64,000 nucleotides of DNA. It comes from Streptomyces naganishii JCM 4654. GTDB lineage: Bacteria > Actinomycetota > Actinomycetes > Streptomycetales > Streptomycetaceae. Location of the stretch: positions 1 through 64,000 of the forward strand of contig NZ_BMVF01000006.1 in NCBI RefSeq assembly GCF_014650575.1. The letters are read 5' to 3'. Positions 10,021-19,115 of this stretch are shown piece by piece. The first letter of the stretch is position 1, and each line of letters starts with the position of its first letter. Below the pieces are notes generated by a model. The model was given only the letters and a program-made list of their open reading frames with translations, was not told the DNA's origin and made no database searches. A program made the position numbers and the translations under genes.

Positions 10021-10701
10021 ATGGTGCAGAAGGCCAAGATCCTCCTGGTCGATGACCGGCCGGAGAATCTGCTGGCGCTGGAGGCCATCCTCTCTGCGCT
10101 CGATCAGACGCTGGTGCGGGCATCGTCCGGGGAGGAAGCGCTCAAGGCGCTGCTCACGGACGACTTCGCGGTCATTCTGCTGGACGTCCAGATGCCGGGC
10201 ATGGACGGGTTCGAGACAGCCGCGCACATCAAGCGGCGCGAGCGTACCCGCGACATCCCGATCATCTTCCTCACCGCGATCAACCACGGCCCGCACCACA
10301 CCTTCCGGGGCTACGCGGCCGGCGCGGTGGACTACATCTCCAAGCCGTTCGACCCCTGGGTGCTGCGCGCCAAGGTCTCCGTCTTCGTCGATCTGTACAT
10401 GAAGAACTGCCAGCTGAAGGAACAGGCGTCCCTGCTGCGGCTCCAGCTGGAGGGCGGCGGCAAGGGCGATGTGGCCGAGGGCAAGGAGTCGGTGGGTCTG
10501 CTCGCCGAGCTGTCCGCGCGCCTGGCGGCCGTCGAGGAGCAGGCCGAGGCCCTGTCCAAGCAGTTGGACGACGATTCGGCGGACGCGGCCGCGGTCGCCA
10601 CCGCGGCCCACCTGGAGCGGAAGCTGACGGGTCTGCGGCGCGCGCTGGACGCGCTCGAGCCGGGCACCGGCAGCACCTCCTCCGTCTCTTCCCAGAGCTG
10701 A
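10021..10701 (+). CDS. osaB: OsaB-like response regulator, receiver plus coiled coil
   Basis: 226 residues. Residues 3-125 form a CheY-type receiver: acidic pocket D11/D12, phospho-Asp55 (LLDVQMPGMDG), Thr in FLTAI and Lys in YISKPFDP. Residues ~135-215 are predicted coiled coil rich in Leu, Glu, Ala and Lys. No DNA-binding output domain is present, so it probably acts through protein contacts. It follows osaA in the same direction, and OsaB is required for osmoadaptation and aerial growth under salt in S. coelicolor. Start ATG at 10021 is preceded by GAGGAGGGCGGGCC. Confidence 0.92.
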   Translation: MVQKAKILLVDDRPENLLALEAILSALDQTLVRASSGEEALKALLTDDFAVILLDVQMPGMDGFETAAHIKRRERTRDIPIIFLTAINHGPHHTFRGYAAGAVDYISKPFDPWVLRAKVSVFVDLYMKNCQLKEQASLLRLQLEGGGKGDVAEGKESVGLLAELSARLAAVEEQAEALSKQLDDDSADAAAVATAAHLERKLTGLRRALDALEPGTGSTSSVSSQS

Positions 10702-10876
10702 GCCAAGGGAGTTGACGCCCGGCGTGCCGGGCGCCGGGCACATGTGCGCGGTGACCGGCGGACGTCCGGCCCCTGGTGAGGAGGCGTCAGTTCACCGTGA
10801 ACCGTGGCCACGACACGAACGGGTGAAGCCGTGGGCACACGTGTCCGCTGTCGTCTCCACCGGTAACCTCACACCT

Positions 10877-13666
10877 ATGGCCTCACGTCCCTCCGCAGCC
10901 AAGAAGCAGCCCGCGAAGAAGGCGGCCGCTCCGGCGAGGAAGGCCGCTGCGAAAAAGGCACCCGCCAAGAAGGCGCCCGCCAGGAAGGCCGCGGCGAGCA
11001 AGCCCGCGCCCCGGCCCGCGCCCAACCCGACCGGGGGCGTGTACCGGCTCGTGCGCGCCCTCTGGCTCGGTCTCGCCCACGCCGTCGGCGCCGTGTTCCG
11101 CGGCATAGGACAGGGCGCCAGGAACCTCGACCCCGCCCACCGCAAGGACGGCGTCGCCCTGCTGCTGCTCGCCGTCGCCCTGATCGTCGCCGCCGGCACC
11201 TGGGCCGATCTGCGCGGCCCGGTCGGCGACCTCGTCGAGATCCTGGTGACCGGGGCCTTCGGCCGGCTGGACCTGCTCGTGCCGATCCTGCTCGCGGTCA
11301 TCGCCGTGCGCTTCATCCGCCACCCGGAGAAGCCCGAGGCCAACGGACGCATCGTCATCGGCCTGTCCGCGCTCGTCGTCGGCGTGCTCGGCCAGGTCCA
11401 CATCGCCTGCGGCTCGCCCGCCCGCAGCGAGGGCATGCAGGCCATAAGGGACGCCGGCGGCCTCATCGGCTGGGGCGCGGCGACCCCGCTGACGTACGCC
11501 ATGGGTGAGGTCCTCGCCGTACCGCTGCTGGTGCTGCTGACGGTGTTCGGCCTGCTCGTCGTCACGGCCACCCCGGTCAACGCCATCCCGCAGCGGCTCA
11601 GACTGCTCGGCGTCAAGCTCGGCCTGCTGCCCGACCCGAAGGACGACGAGTTCGCCGAGTACACCGAGTACACCGAGGACGACGAGCGCTACGACGACCA
11701 GTGGCGCGAGGCGCTGCCCGCCCGCCCGCGCGGGCGCCGCGGCGGCAGCGGCCAGGACTACGACCCCGACGCCGCCGAGCAGGAGGCCCTCTCCAAGCGG
11801 CGCGGCCGGCCCCGGCGCTCCGCCGTGCCCCAGCCCGACATGGAGCGGCAGCCGGACGCCGTGGACGTCGCGGCCGCTGCCGCCGCCGCGCTCGACGGCG
11901 CGGTCCTGCACGGCATGCCCCCCTCGCCGATCGTCGCCGACCTCACCCAGGGCGTCGCCACCGGCGACCGCGAGCGCACCAGCCCGACGCCCGTACCGGC
12001 CGCCCGGCCCGGCCAGGACAGCGCCGCGGCGCAGCCCGGCGAGGACAGCCCCGCGGCAGGGACGAAGGCACAGGCGCCGGCCGGACGCCCCCGGGCGGAG
12101 CAGCCCGCCGGGGTCCCCGACCTCACCAAGACCCCGCCGCCCGAGACCCGCGACCTGCCGCCGCGCGCCGAACAGCTCCAGCTCTCCGGCGACATCACCT
12201 ACGCCCTGCCCTCCCTCGACCTGCTCGAGCGGGGCGGCCCCGGCAAGGCGCGCAGCGCCGCCAACGACGCCATCGTCGACTCGCTCACCAACGTCTTCAC
12301 CGAGTTCAAGGTCGACGCCCGGGTCACCGGCTTCACGCGCGGGCCGACGGTCACCCGCTACGAGGTCGAGCTCGGCCCCGCCGTCAAGGTCGAGCGGATC
12401 ACCGCGCTGACCAAGAACATCGCCTACGCCGTGGCCAGCCCCGACGTGCGGATCATCAGCCCGATCCCCGGCAAGTCCGCGGTCGGCATCGAGATCCCCA
12501 ACACCGACCGGGAGATGGTCAACCTCGGCGACGTGCTGCGCCTTGCGGACGCGGCCGAGGACGACCACCCGATGCTGGTCGCGCTCGGCAAGGACGTCGA
12601 GGGCGGCTACGTGATGGCCAACATCGCGAAGATGCCGCACGTCCTGGTCGCCGGCGCCACCGGCTCCGGCAAGTCGTCCTGCATCAACTGCCTGATCACC
12701 TCGATCATGATGCGGGCGACCCCGGAGGACGTGCGCATGGTGCTCGTCGACCCCAAGCGCGTGGAGCTGACCGCGTACGAGGGCATCCCGCACCTGATCA
12801 CGCCGATCATCACCAACCCCAAGCGGGCCGCCGAGGCGCTGCAGTGGGTCGTGCGCGAGATGGACCTGCGCTACGACGACCTGGCCGCCTACGGCTTCCG
12901 CCACATCGACGACTTCAACGAGGCCGTCCGGAGCGGCAAGGTGAAGGCGCCCGAGGGCAGCGAGCGCGAGCTCCAGCCCTACCCCTACCTGCTGGTGATC
13001 GTGGACGAGCTCGCCGACCTGATGATGGTCGCGCCGCGCGACGTGGAGGACGCGATCGTGCGCATCACCCAGCTCGCCCGCGCGGCCGGCATCCACCTGG
13101 TGCTCGCCACGCAGCGGCCCTCGGTCGACGTCGTCACCGGCCTGATCAAGGCCAACGTGCCCTCCCGGCTGGCGTTCGCCACCTCCTCGCTCGCCGACAG
13201 CCGCGTCATCCTGGACCAGCCGGGCGCCGAGAAGCTGATCGGCAAGGGCGACGGGCTCTTCCTGCCGATGGGCGCGAGCAAGCCGACCCGTATGCAGGGC
13301 GCCTTCGTGACGGAGGCGGAGGTCGCGGCGGTCGTCCGGCACTGCAAGGACCAGATGACGCCGGTCTTCCGCGACGACGTCACCGTGGGCAGCAAGCAGA
13401 AGAAGGAGATCGACGAGGACATCGGCGACGACCTCGACCTGCTGTGCCAGGCGGCCGAGCTGGTCGTCTCCACGCAGTTCGGCTCGACGTCCATGCTCCA
13501 GCGCAAGTTGCGCGTGGGCTTCGCCAAGGCCGGCCGGCTCATGGACCTCATGGAGTCGCGCAACATCGTCGGGCCCAGCGAGGGCTCCAAGGCGCGCGAC
13601 GTGCTGGTGAAACCCGACGAGCTGGACGGCGTGCTGGCCGTCATCCGGGGCGAGTCGGAGGGATAG
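10877..13666 (+). CDS. ftsK: DNA translocase FtsK/SpoIIIE
   Basis: 929 residues from ATG 10877. A Lys/Ala-rich tail (residues 1-50) is followed by four membrane segments (about 90-230), among them LLLLAVALIVAA and LAVPLLVLLTVFGLLVV. A Pro/Ala/acidic linker leads to the motor. Walker A GATGSGKSS is at ~593-601 and Walker B VIVDELADLM at ~705. The gamma winged helix is at ~855-925 (TSMLQRKLRVGFAKAGRLMD). The protein anchors at septa and pumps chromosomal DNA, here during sporulation septation. No obvious Shine-Dalgarno sequence precedes 10877; an in-frame GTG about 10 codons upstream (VSAVV) is an alternative start. Confidence 0.95.
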   Translation: MASRPSAAKKQPAKKAAAPARKAAAKKAPAKKAPARKAAASKPAPRPAPNPTGGVYRLVRALWLGLAHAVGAVFRGIGQGARNLDPAHRKDGVALLLLAVALIVAAGTWADLRGPVGDLVEILVTGAFGRLDLLVPILLAVIAVRFIRHPEKPEANGRIVIGLSALVVGVLGQVHIACGSPARSEGMQAIRDAGGLIGWGAATPLTYAMGEVLAVPLLVLLTVFGLLVVTATPVNAIPQRLRLLGVKLGLLPDPKDDEFAEYTEYTEDDERYDDQWREALPARPRGRRGGSGQDYDPDAAEQEALSKRRGRPRRSAVPQPDMERQPDAVDVAAAAAAALDGAVLHGMPPSPIVADLTQGVATGDRERTSPTPVPAARPGQDSAAAQPGEDSPAAGTKAQAPAGRPRAEQPAGVPDLTKTPPPETRDLPPRAEQLQLSGDITYALPSLDLLERGGPGKARSAANDAIVDSLTNVFTEFKVDARVTGFTRGPTVTRYEVELGPAVKVERITALTKNIAYAVASPDVRIISPIPGKSAVGIEIPNTDREMVNLGDVLRLADAAEDDHPMLVALGKDVEGGYVMANIAKMPHVLVAGATGSGKSSCINCLITSIMMRATPEDVRMVLVDPKRVELTAYEGIPHLITPIITNPKRAAEALQWVVREMDLRYDDLAAYGFRHIDDFNEAVRSGKVKAPEGSERELQPYPYLLVIVDELADLMMVAPRDVEDAIVRITQLARAAGIHLVLATQRPSVDVVTGLIKANVPSRLAFATSSLADSRVILDQPGAEKLIGKGDGLFLPMGASKPTRMQGAFVTEAEVAAVVRHCKDQMTPVFRDDVTVGSKQKKEIDEDIGDDLDLLCQAAELVVSTQFGSTSMLQRKLRVGFAKAGRLMDLMESRNIVGPSEGSKARDVLVKPDELDGVLAVIRGESEG

Positions 13667-13990
13667 CCGAATCCGGCAGGGATGCCCGCCGGGTGCGAGG
13701 GGTAGCAGCAACAGGACGTGGTGTCCGGGCGGAGGCGGTTGCCGCGGACGGGCGGGCGCACCGTGATCCACCCGTTAGCGAGCGGCGAGCAACCGTTTCC
13801 CTTGGGCATACGTCAAGTTGAGCGAGAGGAACGGTGCGCGTCCCGCCATGGGCCGCGCACCTGTCCCACCATCGGATTGTCCGGCCATTCCGATGGCGTA
13901 CAAAGTCCCACCGCCGGGTCGCTCCACCCTCTGGCACCCCCCTAGACTGAACGTCCAGCACAGGCGGCAACACGCTCGAAAGGCGCCCCC
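13667..13990. other. Intergenic region before the RodZ-like gene
   Basis: 324 bp with no supported gene. TAGACT at 13943-13948 is a plausible -10 for the downstream gene, but its -35 is weak. No convincing terminator hairpin follows ftsK. Confidence 0.4.
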
Positions 13991-14842
13991 GTGTCCATCG
14001 GCAACTCCCCTGAAGACGAGCGTCCGTTCGAAGACGTATCCGACGTATCCGAGGAAGTCCGCCCCTCCGTCGGCACCGCCCTGCGCCAAGCGCGGATCGC
14101 CGCCGGGCTGACCGTCGACGACGTCAGCACCGCCACCCGGGTCCGCATCGCCATCGTGCACGCCATCGAGGCCGACGACTTCGCCCCCTGCGGCGGTGAC
14201 GTCTACGCCCGCGGGCACATCAGGACCCTCGCCAAGGCGGTCCACGTCGACCCCGCCCCGCTGCTCGCGCAGTACGACGCCGCGCACGGCGGCCGCCCCG
14301 CCCCCACCCCCGCCGCCCCCCTGTTCGAGGCCGAACGCATCCGCCCCGAGCGGCGCGGGCCCAACTGGACCGCGGCCATGGTCGCCGCGATCGTCGTGGT
14401 CGTCGGCTTCGTCGGCTTCACCGCCGTCAAGGGCGGCAGCGGCGACAGCGACGGCAAGACCCAGGTCGCCGAGGGCTCCACGGCCACCACCAGCGCCCCC
14501 GCCAAGCCCACGCCCAAGAGCAGCAAGCCCGCCGACCAGAAGCCCGCGCCCTCCGACAGCGCCATCGCCGCCGCGCCCCAGGACAAGGTGACGGTCCAGG
14601 TCAGCGCCGCGAACGGACGCAGCTGGATCTCCGCCAAGGACCACAACGGCCGGATGCTCTTCGACGGGCTGCTCAAGAAGGGCGAGTCCAAGACCTTCCA
14701 GGACAGCACCAAGATCAACCTCATCCTGGGTGACGCCGGGGCCATCCAGCTCTACGTCAACGGCAAGAAGATCGAGGACCAGTTCCAGCCGGGCGCCGTG
14801 GAACGCCTCACGTACACCAAGGGCGACCCGCAGGTCGGATAG
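13991..14842 (+). CDS. RodZ-like helix-turn-helix membrane protein
   Basis: 283 residues. An acidic N-terminus precedes an Xre-family helix-turn-helix (about 28-95; [19 protein letters not shown]). One membrane segment follows (about 127-147; [16 protein letters not shown]), then a Thr/Ser/Pro/Lys linker. A C-terminal DUF4115-type beta domain covers about 195-275. This is the architecture of RodZ, which links MreB-type cytoskeleton to the membrane; the family also includes proteins of unknown role in actinomycetes. GTG at 13991 is preceded by GAAAGG. It lies between ftsK and rimO, as in other Streptomyces. Confidence 0.85.
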   Translation: MSIGNSPEDERPFEDVSDVSEEVRPSVGTALRQARIAAGLTVDDVSTATRVRIAIVHAIEADDFAPCGGDVYARGHIRTLAKAVHVDPAPLLAQYDAAHGGRPAPTPAAPLFEAERIRPERRGPNWTAAMVAAIVVVVGFVGFTAVKGGSGDSDGKTQVAEGSTATTSAPAKPTPKSSKPADQKPAPSDSAIAAAPQDKVTVQVSAANGRSWISAKDHNGRMLFDGLLKKGESKTFQDSTKINLILGDAGAIQLYVNGKKIEDQFQPGAVERLTYTKGDPQVG

Positions 14843-14864
14843 GGCCCCGAGCAGGCACGCGACC

Positions 14865-14896
14865 AGGGGTTGGCCGGGAACCGGCCAACCCCTTCG
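14865..14896 (+). terminator. Perfect 13-bp hairpin between the RodZ-like gene and rimO
   Basis: AGGGGTTGGCCGG at 14865-14877 pairs exactly with CCGGCCAACCCCT at 14881-14893, with a GAA loop. Only TT follows, so it may be a weak terminator or a processing and stability element. Confidence 0.65.
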
Positions 14897-14933
14897 ACAT
14901 GGGGTGTCACAGAGACAAAGTAGTCTTGAGCCC

Positions 14934-16406
14934 ATGCCTGAACGCCGTACCGTCGCACTCGTCACTCTCGGCTGCGCCCGTAACGAGGTGGACTCGGAGG
15001 AGCTCGCAGGCCGTTTGGAGGCGGACGGCTGGCAGCTCGTGGAGGACGCCGCGGACGCGGACGTCGCCGTGGTCAACACCTGTGGCTTCGTGGAAGCCGC
15101 CAAGAAGGACTCCGTCGACGCCCTCCTAGAGGCCAACGACCTCAAGGACCACGGCAGAACCCAGGCCGTGGTCGCGGTCGGCTGCATGGCCGAGCGATAC
15201 GGCAAGGAGCTCGCCGAGGCCCTCCCCGAGGCCGACGGCGTGCTCGGCTTCGACGACTACGCCGACATCTCCGACCGCCTCCAGACCATCCTGAGCGGCG
15301 GGGTCCACGCCTCGCACACCCCGCGCGACCGCCGCAAGCTGCTCCCGATCAGCCCGGCCCAGCGCCAGGACGCCGGCACGGAGGTCGCCATCCCCGGGCA
15401 CGGCCCGGCCGACCTCCCCGAGGGCGTCGCCCCCGCCTCCGGGCCGCGCGCACCCCTGCGCCGCCGCCTGGACGGCTCCCCGGTCGCCTCGGTCAAGCTC
15501 GCCTCCGGCTGCGACCGGCGCTGCTCCTTCTGCGCCATCCCCTCCTTCCGCGGCTCCTTCATCTCCCGCCGCCCGAGCGACGTGCTGAACGAGACGCGCT
15601 GGCTGGCCGAGCAGGGCGTCAAGGAGATCATGCTGGTCTCCGAGAACAACACCTCCTACGGCAAGGACCTCGGCGACATCCGCCTGCTGGAGTCCCTGCT
15701 GCCGGAGCTCGCCGAGGTCGACGGCATCGAGCGGATCCGCGTCAGCTACCTCCAGCCGGCCGAGATGCGCCCCGGGCTCATCGACGTCCTCACCTCCACC
15801 CCCAAGGTCGCGCCCTACTTCGACCTCTCCTTCCAGCACTCCGCGCCCGGCGTGCTGCGCGCCATGCGCCGCTTCGGCGACACCGACCGCTTCCTGGAGC
15901 TGCTGGACACCATCCGCTCCAAGGCGCCCGAGGCCGGCGTGCGCTCCAACTTCATCGTCGGCTTCCCCGGCGAGTCCGAGTCCGACCTGGCCGAGCTGGA
16001 GCGCTTCCTGAACTCGGCCCGGCTGGACGCCATCGGCGTCTTCGGCTACTCCGACGAGGAGGGCACCGAAGCCGCGACGTACGACGGCAAGCTGGACGAG
16101 GACGTCGTCGCCGAGCGGCTCGCCCGGGTTTCCCGGCTCGCCGAGGAACTCGTCTCCCAGCGGGCCGAGGAGCGCGTCGGTCAGACCGTGCGCGTGCTGG
16201 TGGAGTCCATGGACGCCGAGGAGGGCGCCCTGGGCCGGGCCGCACACCAGGCGCCGGAGACGGACGGCCAGGTGCTGCTGACGAGCGGCGAGGGCCTGGC
16301 CCCGGGCCGTATCGTCGAGGCGAAGGTGGTCGGTACGGAGGGTGTCGACCTGGTGGCCGAGCCGCTGCCCGGCTCGCTCGCAGGGCATGAGGAGGCAGGC
16401 AGATGA
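14934..16406 (+). CDS. rimO: Ribosomal protein S12 methylthiotransferase RimO
   Basis: 490 residues. N-terminal UPF0004 [4Fe-4S] domain with [18 protein letters not shown] and VGCMAERY cysteines. Radical-SAM core with Cys193, Cys197 and Cys200 (CDRRCSFC), followed by the TRAM RNA-binding domain (about 420-485). It adds a methylthio group to the conserved aspartate of ribosomal protein S12. RimO rather than MiaB is supported by [12 protein letters not shown] instead of TYGCQMN; the separate miaB is at 50763. About 40 residues of Pro/Ala-rich insert sit before the radical-SAM motif (around 150-185). The stop overlaps the pgsA start (ATGA). Confidence 0.94.
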   Translation: MPERRTVALVTLGCARNEVDSEELAGRLEADGWQLVEDAADADVAVVNTCGFVEAAKKDSVDALLEANDLKDHGRTQAVVAVGCMAERYGKELAEALPEADGVLGFDDYADISDRLQTILSGGVHASHTPRDRRKLLPISPAQRQDAGTEVAIPGHGPADLPEGVAPASGPRAPLRRRLDGSPVASVKLASGCDRRCSFCAIPSFRGSFISRRPSDVLNETRWLAEQGVKEIMLVSENNTSYGKDLGDIRLLESLLPELAEVDGIERIRVSYLQPAEMRPGLIDVLTSTPKVAPYFDLSFQHSAPGVLRAMRRFGDTDRFLELLDTIRSKAPEAGVRSNFIVGFPGESESDLAELERFLNSARLDAIGVFGYSDEEGTEAATYDGKLDEDVVAERLARVSRLAEELVSQRAEERVGQTVRVLVESMDAEEGALGRAAHQAPETDGQVLLTSGEGLAPGRIVEAKVVGTEGVDLVAEPLPGSLAGHEEAGR

Positions 16407-17371
16407 CCGGAGTCCCGGCATCCGCGGGCGGCTCCTCCGGCGCGCAGGGGGCGGCCGCGGGGCCGGCCTCGGGCCGCGGCGGCACGGGTGGGGCCCCGGG
16501 CGCCGAGGGCGATCCGGGCACTTCCGGTGCCGGCGGGGTTTCCGGCGCCGCAGGGGCTTCAGGTGTCGGCGGGGTTTCCGGCGTGGCAGGGGCTCCTGGT
16601 GCCGGCGGGGTTTCCGGCGTGGCAGGGGCTTCCGGTGGCGGCGGGGTTTCCGGCGGGGCGGGGGCTTCCGGTGGCGGCGGCGCTTCGGGCGGTTCCGGTG
16701 AGGGCGCGGTTTCCGGCGGTACCGGTGGTTCCGGTGCCGCGGGGCCGGCCCGGGGCGGGAAGATCGCGGCGGCGGCCGTCAACCAGGCCAGCGTGTGGAA
16801 CGTCGCCAATCTGCTGACCATGCTCCGGCTGCTGCTGGTGCCCGGCTTCGTCGCCCTGATGCTGGCCGACGGCGGATACGACCCGGCGTGGCGCTCGCTC
16901 GCCTGGGCGGCCTTCGCCATCGCCATGATCACCGACCTGTTCGACGGCCACCTCGCGCGGACCTACAACCTCGTCACCGACTTCGGGAAGATCGCCGACC
17001 CCATCGCCGACAAGGCGATCATGGGCGCGGCGCTGATCTGTCTCTCCGGCCTGGGCGACCTCCCCTGGTGGGTGACCGCGGTGATCCTCGGCCGGGAACT
17101 GGGGATCACCCTCCTTCGTTTCCTGGTCATCCGCTACGGCGTGATCCCCGCGAGCCGGGGCGGCAAGCTCAAGACCCTCACCCAGGGCGTGGCCGTGGGG
17201 ATGTACGTCCTCGCGCTGACGGGCTGGCTCGCCAGCCTGCGGTTCTGGGTGATGGGCGCGGCCGTCGTCCTGACGGTGGTGACCGGGCTCGACTACGTGA
17301 GGCAGGCCATCGTGCTGCGCAGGCGGGGAATCGCCGAGCGCCGCGCTGCGTTGGAGGAGTCGCAAGGGTGA
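16403..17371 (+). CDS. pgsA: CDP-diacylglycerol-glycerol-3-phosphate 3-phosphatidyltransferase with Gly-rich extension
   Basis: 322 residues. The catalytic part starts near residue 128 and has the CDP-alcohol phosphotransferase signature: Asp178, Asp181, Gly182, Ala185, Arg186, then a downstream Gly and two Asp ([11 protein letters not shown]). Several membrane helices follow. It makes phosphatidylglycerophosphate for anionic phospholipids. Residues 1-120 are Gly/Ser/Ala-rich, with a 12-residue repeat ([16 protein letters not shown]) at about 42-98. The usual enzyme is about 180-200 residues, so the extension is unusual. ATG at 16403 overlaps the rimO stop, but an internal start nearer the enzyme core is possible. 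cinA follows with a GTGA overlap. Confidence 0.9.
   Translation: MTGVPASAGGSSGAQGAAAGPASGRGGTGGAPGAEGDPGTSGAGGVSGAAGASGVGGVSGVAGAPGAGGVSGVAGASGGGGVSGGAGASGGGGASGGSGEGAVSGGTGGSGAAGPARGGKIAAAAVNQASVWNVANLLTMLRLLLVPGFVALMLADGGYDPAWRSLAWAAFAIAMITDLFDGHLARTYNLVTDFGKIADPIADKAIMGAALICLSGLGDLPWWVTAVILGRELGITLLRFLVIRYGVIPASRGGKLKTLTQGVAVGMYVLALTGWLASLRFWVMGAAVVLTVVTGLDYVRQAIVLRRRGIAERRAALEESQG
16526..16696 (+). repeat. 36-bp tandem repeat in the 5' part of pgsA
   Basis: Four to five copies of a 36-bp unit built on GGCGGGGTTTCCGGCGTGGC plus AGGGGCTTCCGGTG-type sequence. They encode 12-residue Gly/Ser/Ala repeats. Copies are nearly identical at the DNA level, which suggests recent expansion and length variation between strains. 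Confidence 0.88.
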
Positions 17372-17931
17372 GTTCACCGGGTTCGCCGAGCTCTTCGGCC
17401 GCCGAGGTCGTGGCGCTACTCACGGTGAGGGGCGAGACGGTCGCCGTGGCCGAGTCGCTGACCGGCGGCCTGGTCGCCGCGGAGATCACCTCGGTACCCG
17501 GGGCCTCCAAGGTCTTCCGGGGTTCGGTCACCGCCTACGCCACCGAGCTCAAGCACGAGCTGCTGGGTGTGGACGCCACCCTGCTGGCCGAGCGGGGAGC
17601 GGTGGATCCGCAGGTCGCGGCCGAGATGGCGGCCGGGGTGCGCAAGGCCCTGGGCGCCGACTGGGGCATCGCGACCACCGGGGTCGCCGGCCCCGACCCC
17701 CAGGACGGACAGCCCGTCGGCACGGTCTTCGTGGCCGTGGACGGGCCCCCCACGACAGAGCCCGGCGCCGCCCTTGGCGGGAAAACGGCCGCGCTGCGGT
17801 TGAACGGCGGCCGGGCGGAAATTCGTATGGAGAGTGTACGGAGCGTACTCGCACTGCTTCTGGAGCGGATTGCGGGCGAACAGACCGGGAATGAGCGGGC
17901 ACAGGATACGGAACGGAACGGGGGGTTTTGA
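17368..17931 (+). CDS. cinA: CinA C-terminal family nicotinamide-nucleotide amidase
   Basis: 187 residues, a single CinA-C (PncC-type) domain. Motifs: VAVAESLTGGLVAAEI with the catalytic-region Ser/Thr, VFRGSVTAYAT, and GIATTGVAGPDPQDGQPVGTV. The family deamidates nicotinamide mononucleotide in pyridine-nucleotide salvage. The N-terminal MoCF-like COG1058 domain of long CinA proteins is absent. GTG 17368 overlaps the pgsA stop. The order pgsA-cinA-clgR is conserved in actinobacteria. Confidence 0.9.
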   Translation: MSSPGSPSSSAAEVVALLTVRGETVAVAESLTGGLVAAEITSVPGASKVFRGSVTAYATELKHELLGVDATLLAERGAVDPQVAAEMAAGVRKALGADWGIATTGVAGPDPQDGQPVGTVFVAVDGPPTTEPGAALGGKTAALRLNGGRAEIRMESVRSVLALLLERIAGEQTGNERAQDTERNGGF

Positions 17932-18040
17932 TGTTTGCAGCCCAGAGTGAACACGACATCGCTCCCCGCACGGCCGCGGCGCGAGGCGGTACGGTGGGGC
18001 GTGAAGGATGCGGCTACGCGGTCCGAGGAGGGAGCCACCG

Positions 18041-18415
18041 ATGATTCTGCTCCGTCGCCTGCTGGGTGACGTGCTGCGTCGGCAGCGCCAACGCCAGGGC
18101 CGTACTCTGCGCGAAGTCTCCTCGTCCGCCCGAGTCTCGCTCGGCTATCTATCCGAGGTGGAGCGGGGGCAGAAGGAGGCTTCCTCCGAGCTGCTCTCCG
18201 CGATCTGCGACGCGCTGGACGTACGGATGTCCGAGCTCATGCGGGAAGTGAGCGACGAGCTCGCCCTCGCCGAGCTGGCCCAGTCCGCTGCGGCCACCGA
18301 TTCCGTCCCCACGCCGGTTCGCCCGATGCTGGGTTCCGTGTCGGTGACCGGAGTGCCACCGGAACGGGTGACCATCAAGGCGCCCGCCGAAGCTGTGGAC
18401 GTGGTCGCCGCGTGA
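18041..18415 (+). CDS. clgR: ClgR-like Xre-family activator of clp/lon proteolysis genes
   Basis: 124 residues. A helix-turn-helix lies at about residues 10-70 ([40 protein letters not shown]). The C-terminus ends DVVAA. ClgR activates clpP1P2, clpC and lon in actinobacteria and is itself a ClpP substrate; a C-terminal Ala-Ala is the type of tag such proteases read. Position after cinA matches clgR in Corynebacterium and Streptomyces. ATG at 18041 has GGAGGGAG about 6-8 nt upstream; the upstream in-frame start at 18008 has no such site. Confidence 0.9.
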   Translation: MILLRRLLGDVLRRQRQRQGRTLREVSSSARVSLGYLSEVERGQKEASSELLSAICDALDVRMSELMREVSDELALAELAQSAAATDSVPTPVRPMLGSVSVTGVPPERVTIKAPAEAVDVVAA

Positions 18416-18452
18416 CCTGTCACGCCTGCGCGTGAGCTGACGCATACGTCGA

Positions 18453-18507
18453 AAGGCCCCGGCCGGGGCTTCTTCCGGGAAACTGGAGGAGCCCGGCCGG
18501 GGCCTTC
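18453..18507 (+). terminator. Long hairpin terminator after clgR
   Basis: AAGGCCCCGGCCGGGGCT pairs with AGCCCGGCCGGGGCCTT across a 19-nt loop that itself contains a TTCC/GGAA pairing. It probably ends the ftsK-clgR region transcripts. Confidence 0.82.
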
Positions 18508-18647
18508 GTGCTGCCCCGCGTTTGCCGCGCCCGGGCGGGGCGGTGAAGGTGGAGGCCGGGTGCGCCGGTGCGTGCTCCGGTGCGCCCTCCGCGGGCAAGG
18601 ACGGCCTTTGCGGCTTCGGGCTAGCTTTTCGGGCTGGAGGTGGGCGC

Positions 18648-19115
18648 GTGGGTACGACGGCGGGGCCTGCGGTGCGCTGGGGACTGGCTCTGGGACTGGC
18701 CGCGGTCTGGTGGTGGGCGGTGGTGCGGCTGGTGCTCTCGGACGACGCGGGGCTGCTGGAGGGGGCCGTCGCGGCCGGCGGCTGGGGGCTGAGCCTGCTG
18801 CCCGTGCACTGCGTGCCGGAGGCCGTCGCGAAGGAGGACCGGTCCGCGAAGAGGGCCTCGGCCGAACTGCCGGAGCCGGACTGGCGGGCCGAGCCGTCGG
18901 AGCCGACGCAGTCGTCCGAGCCGGCGCAGTCGTCCGAGCCGGCGGGGTCGTCCGGCCTGTCGGAGCCGGGTGCCCTGGACGAGGCCGGTGGGTGGCCCTA
19001 CGGGGGCTCCGGTGGAGCGGGCGGGGCGCTGTCCCCGGAGTCCGGTGGCCGGCCGTTCGGGGCTACCAGGGCATCGCGACCCCGCCGTTCGGACGGAGGA
19101 TCTGGCCCGTCGTGA
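18648..19115 (+). CDS. Small membrane protein of unknown function
   Basis: 155 residues from GTG 18648, with GGAGGT six bases upstream. Two hydrophobic segments (about 10-30, WGLALGLAAVWWWAVV, and about 35-55, AAGGWGLSLLPVHCV) are followed by an acidic Pro/Ser-rich tail. The tail has a short repeat (EPTQSSEPAQSSEPAGSS) and then a Gly-rich end. I do not recognise the family. The last 53 bp overlap the 3' end of the convergent dehydrogenase gene, so the true C-terminus is probably poorly conserved. Confidence 0.6.
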   Translation: MGTTAGPAVRWGLALGLAAVWWWAVVRLVLSDDAGLLEGAVAAGGWGLSLLPVHCVPEAVAKEDRSAKRASAELPEPDWRAEPSEPTQSSEPAQSSEPAGSSGLSEPGALDEAGGWPYGGSGGAGGALSPESGGRPFGATRASRPRRSDGGSGPS

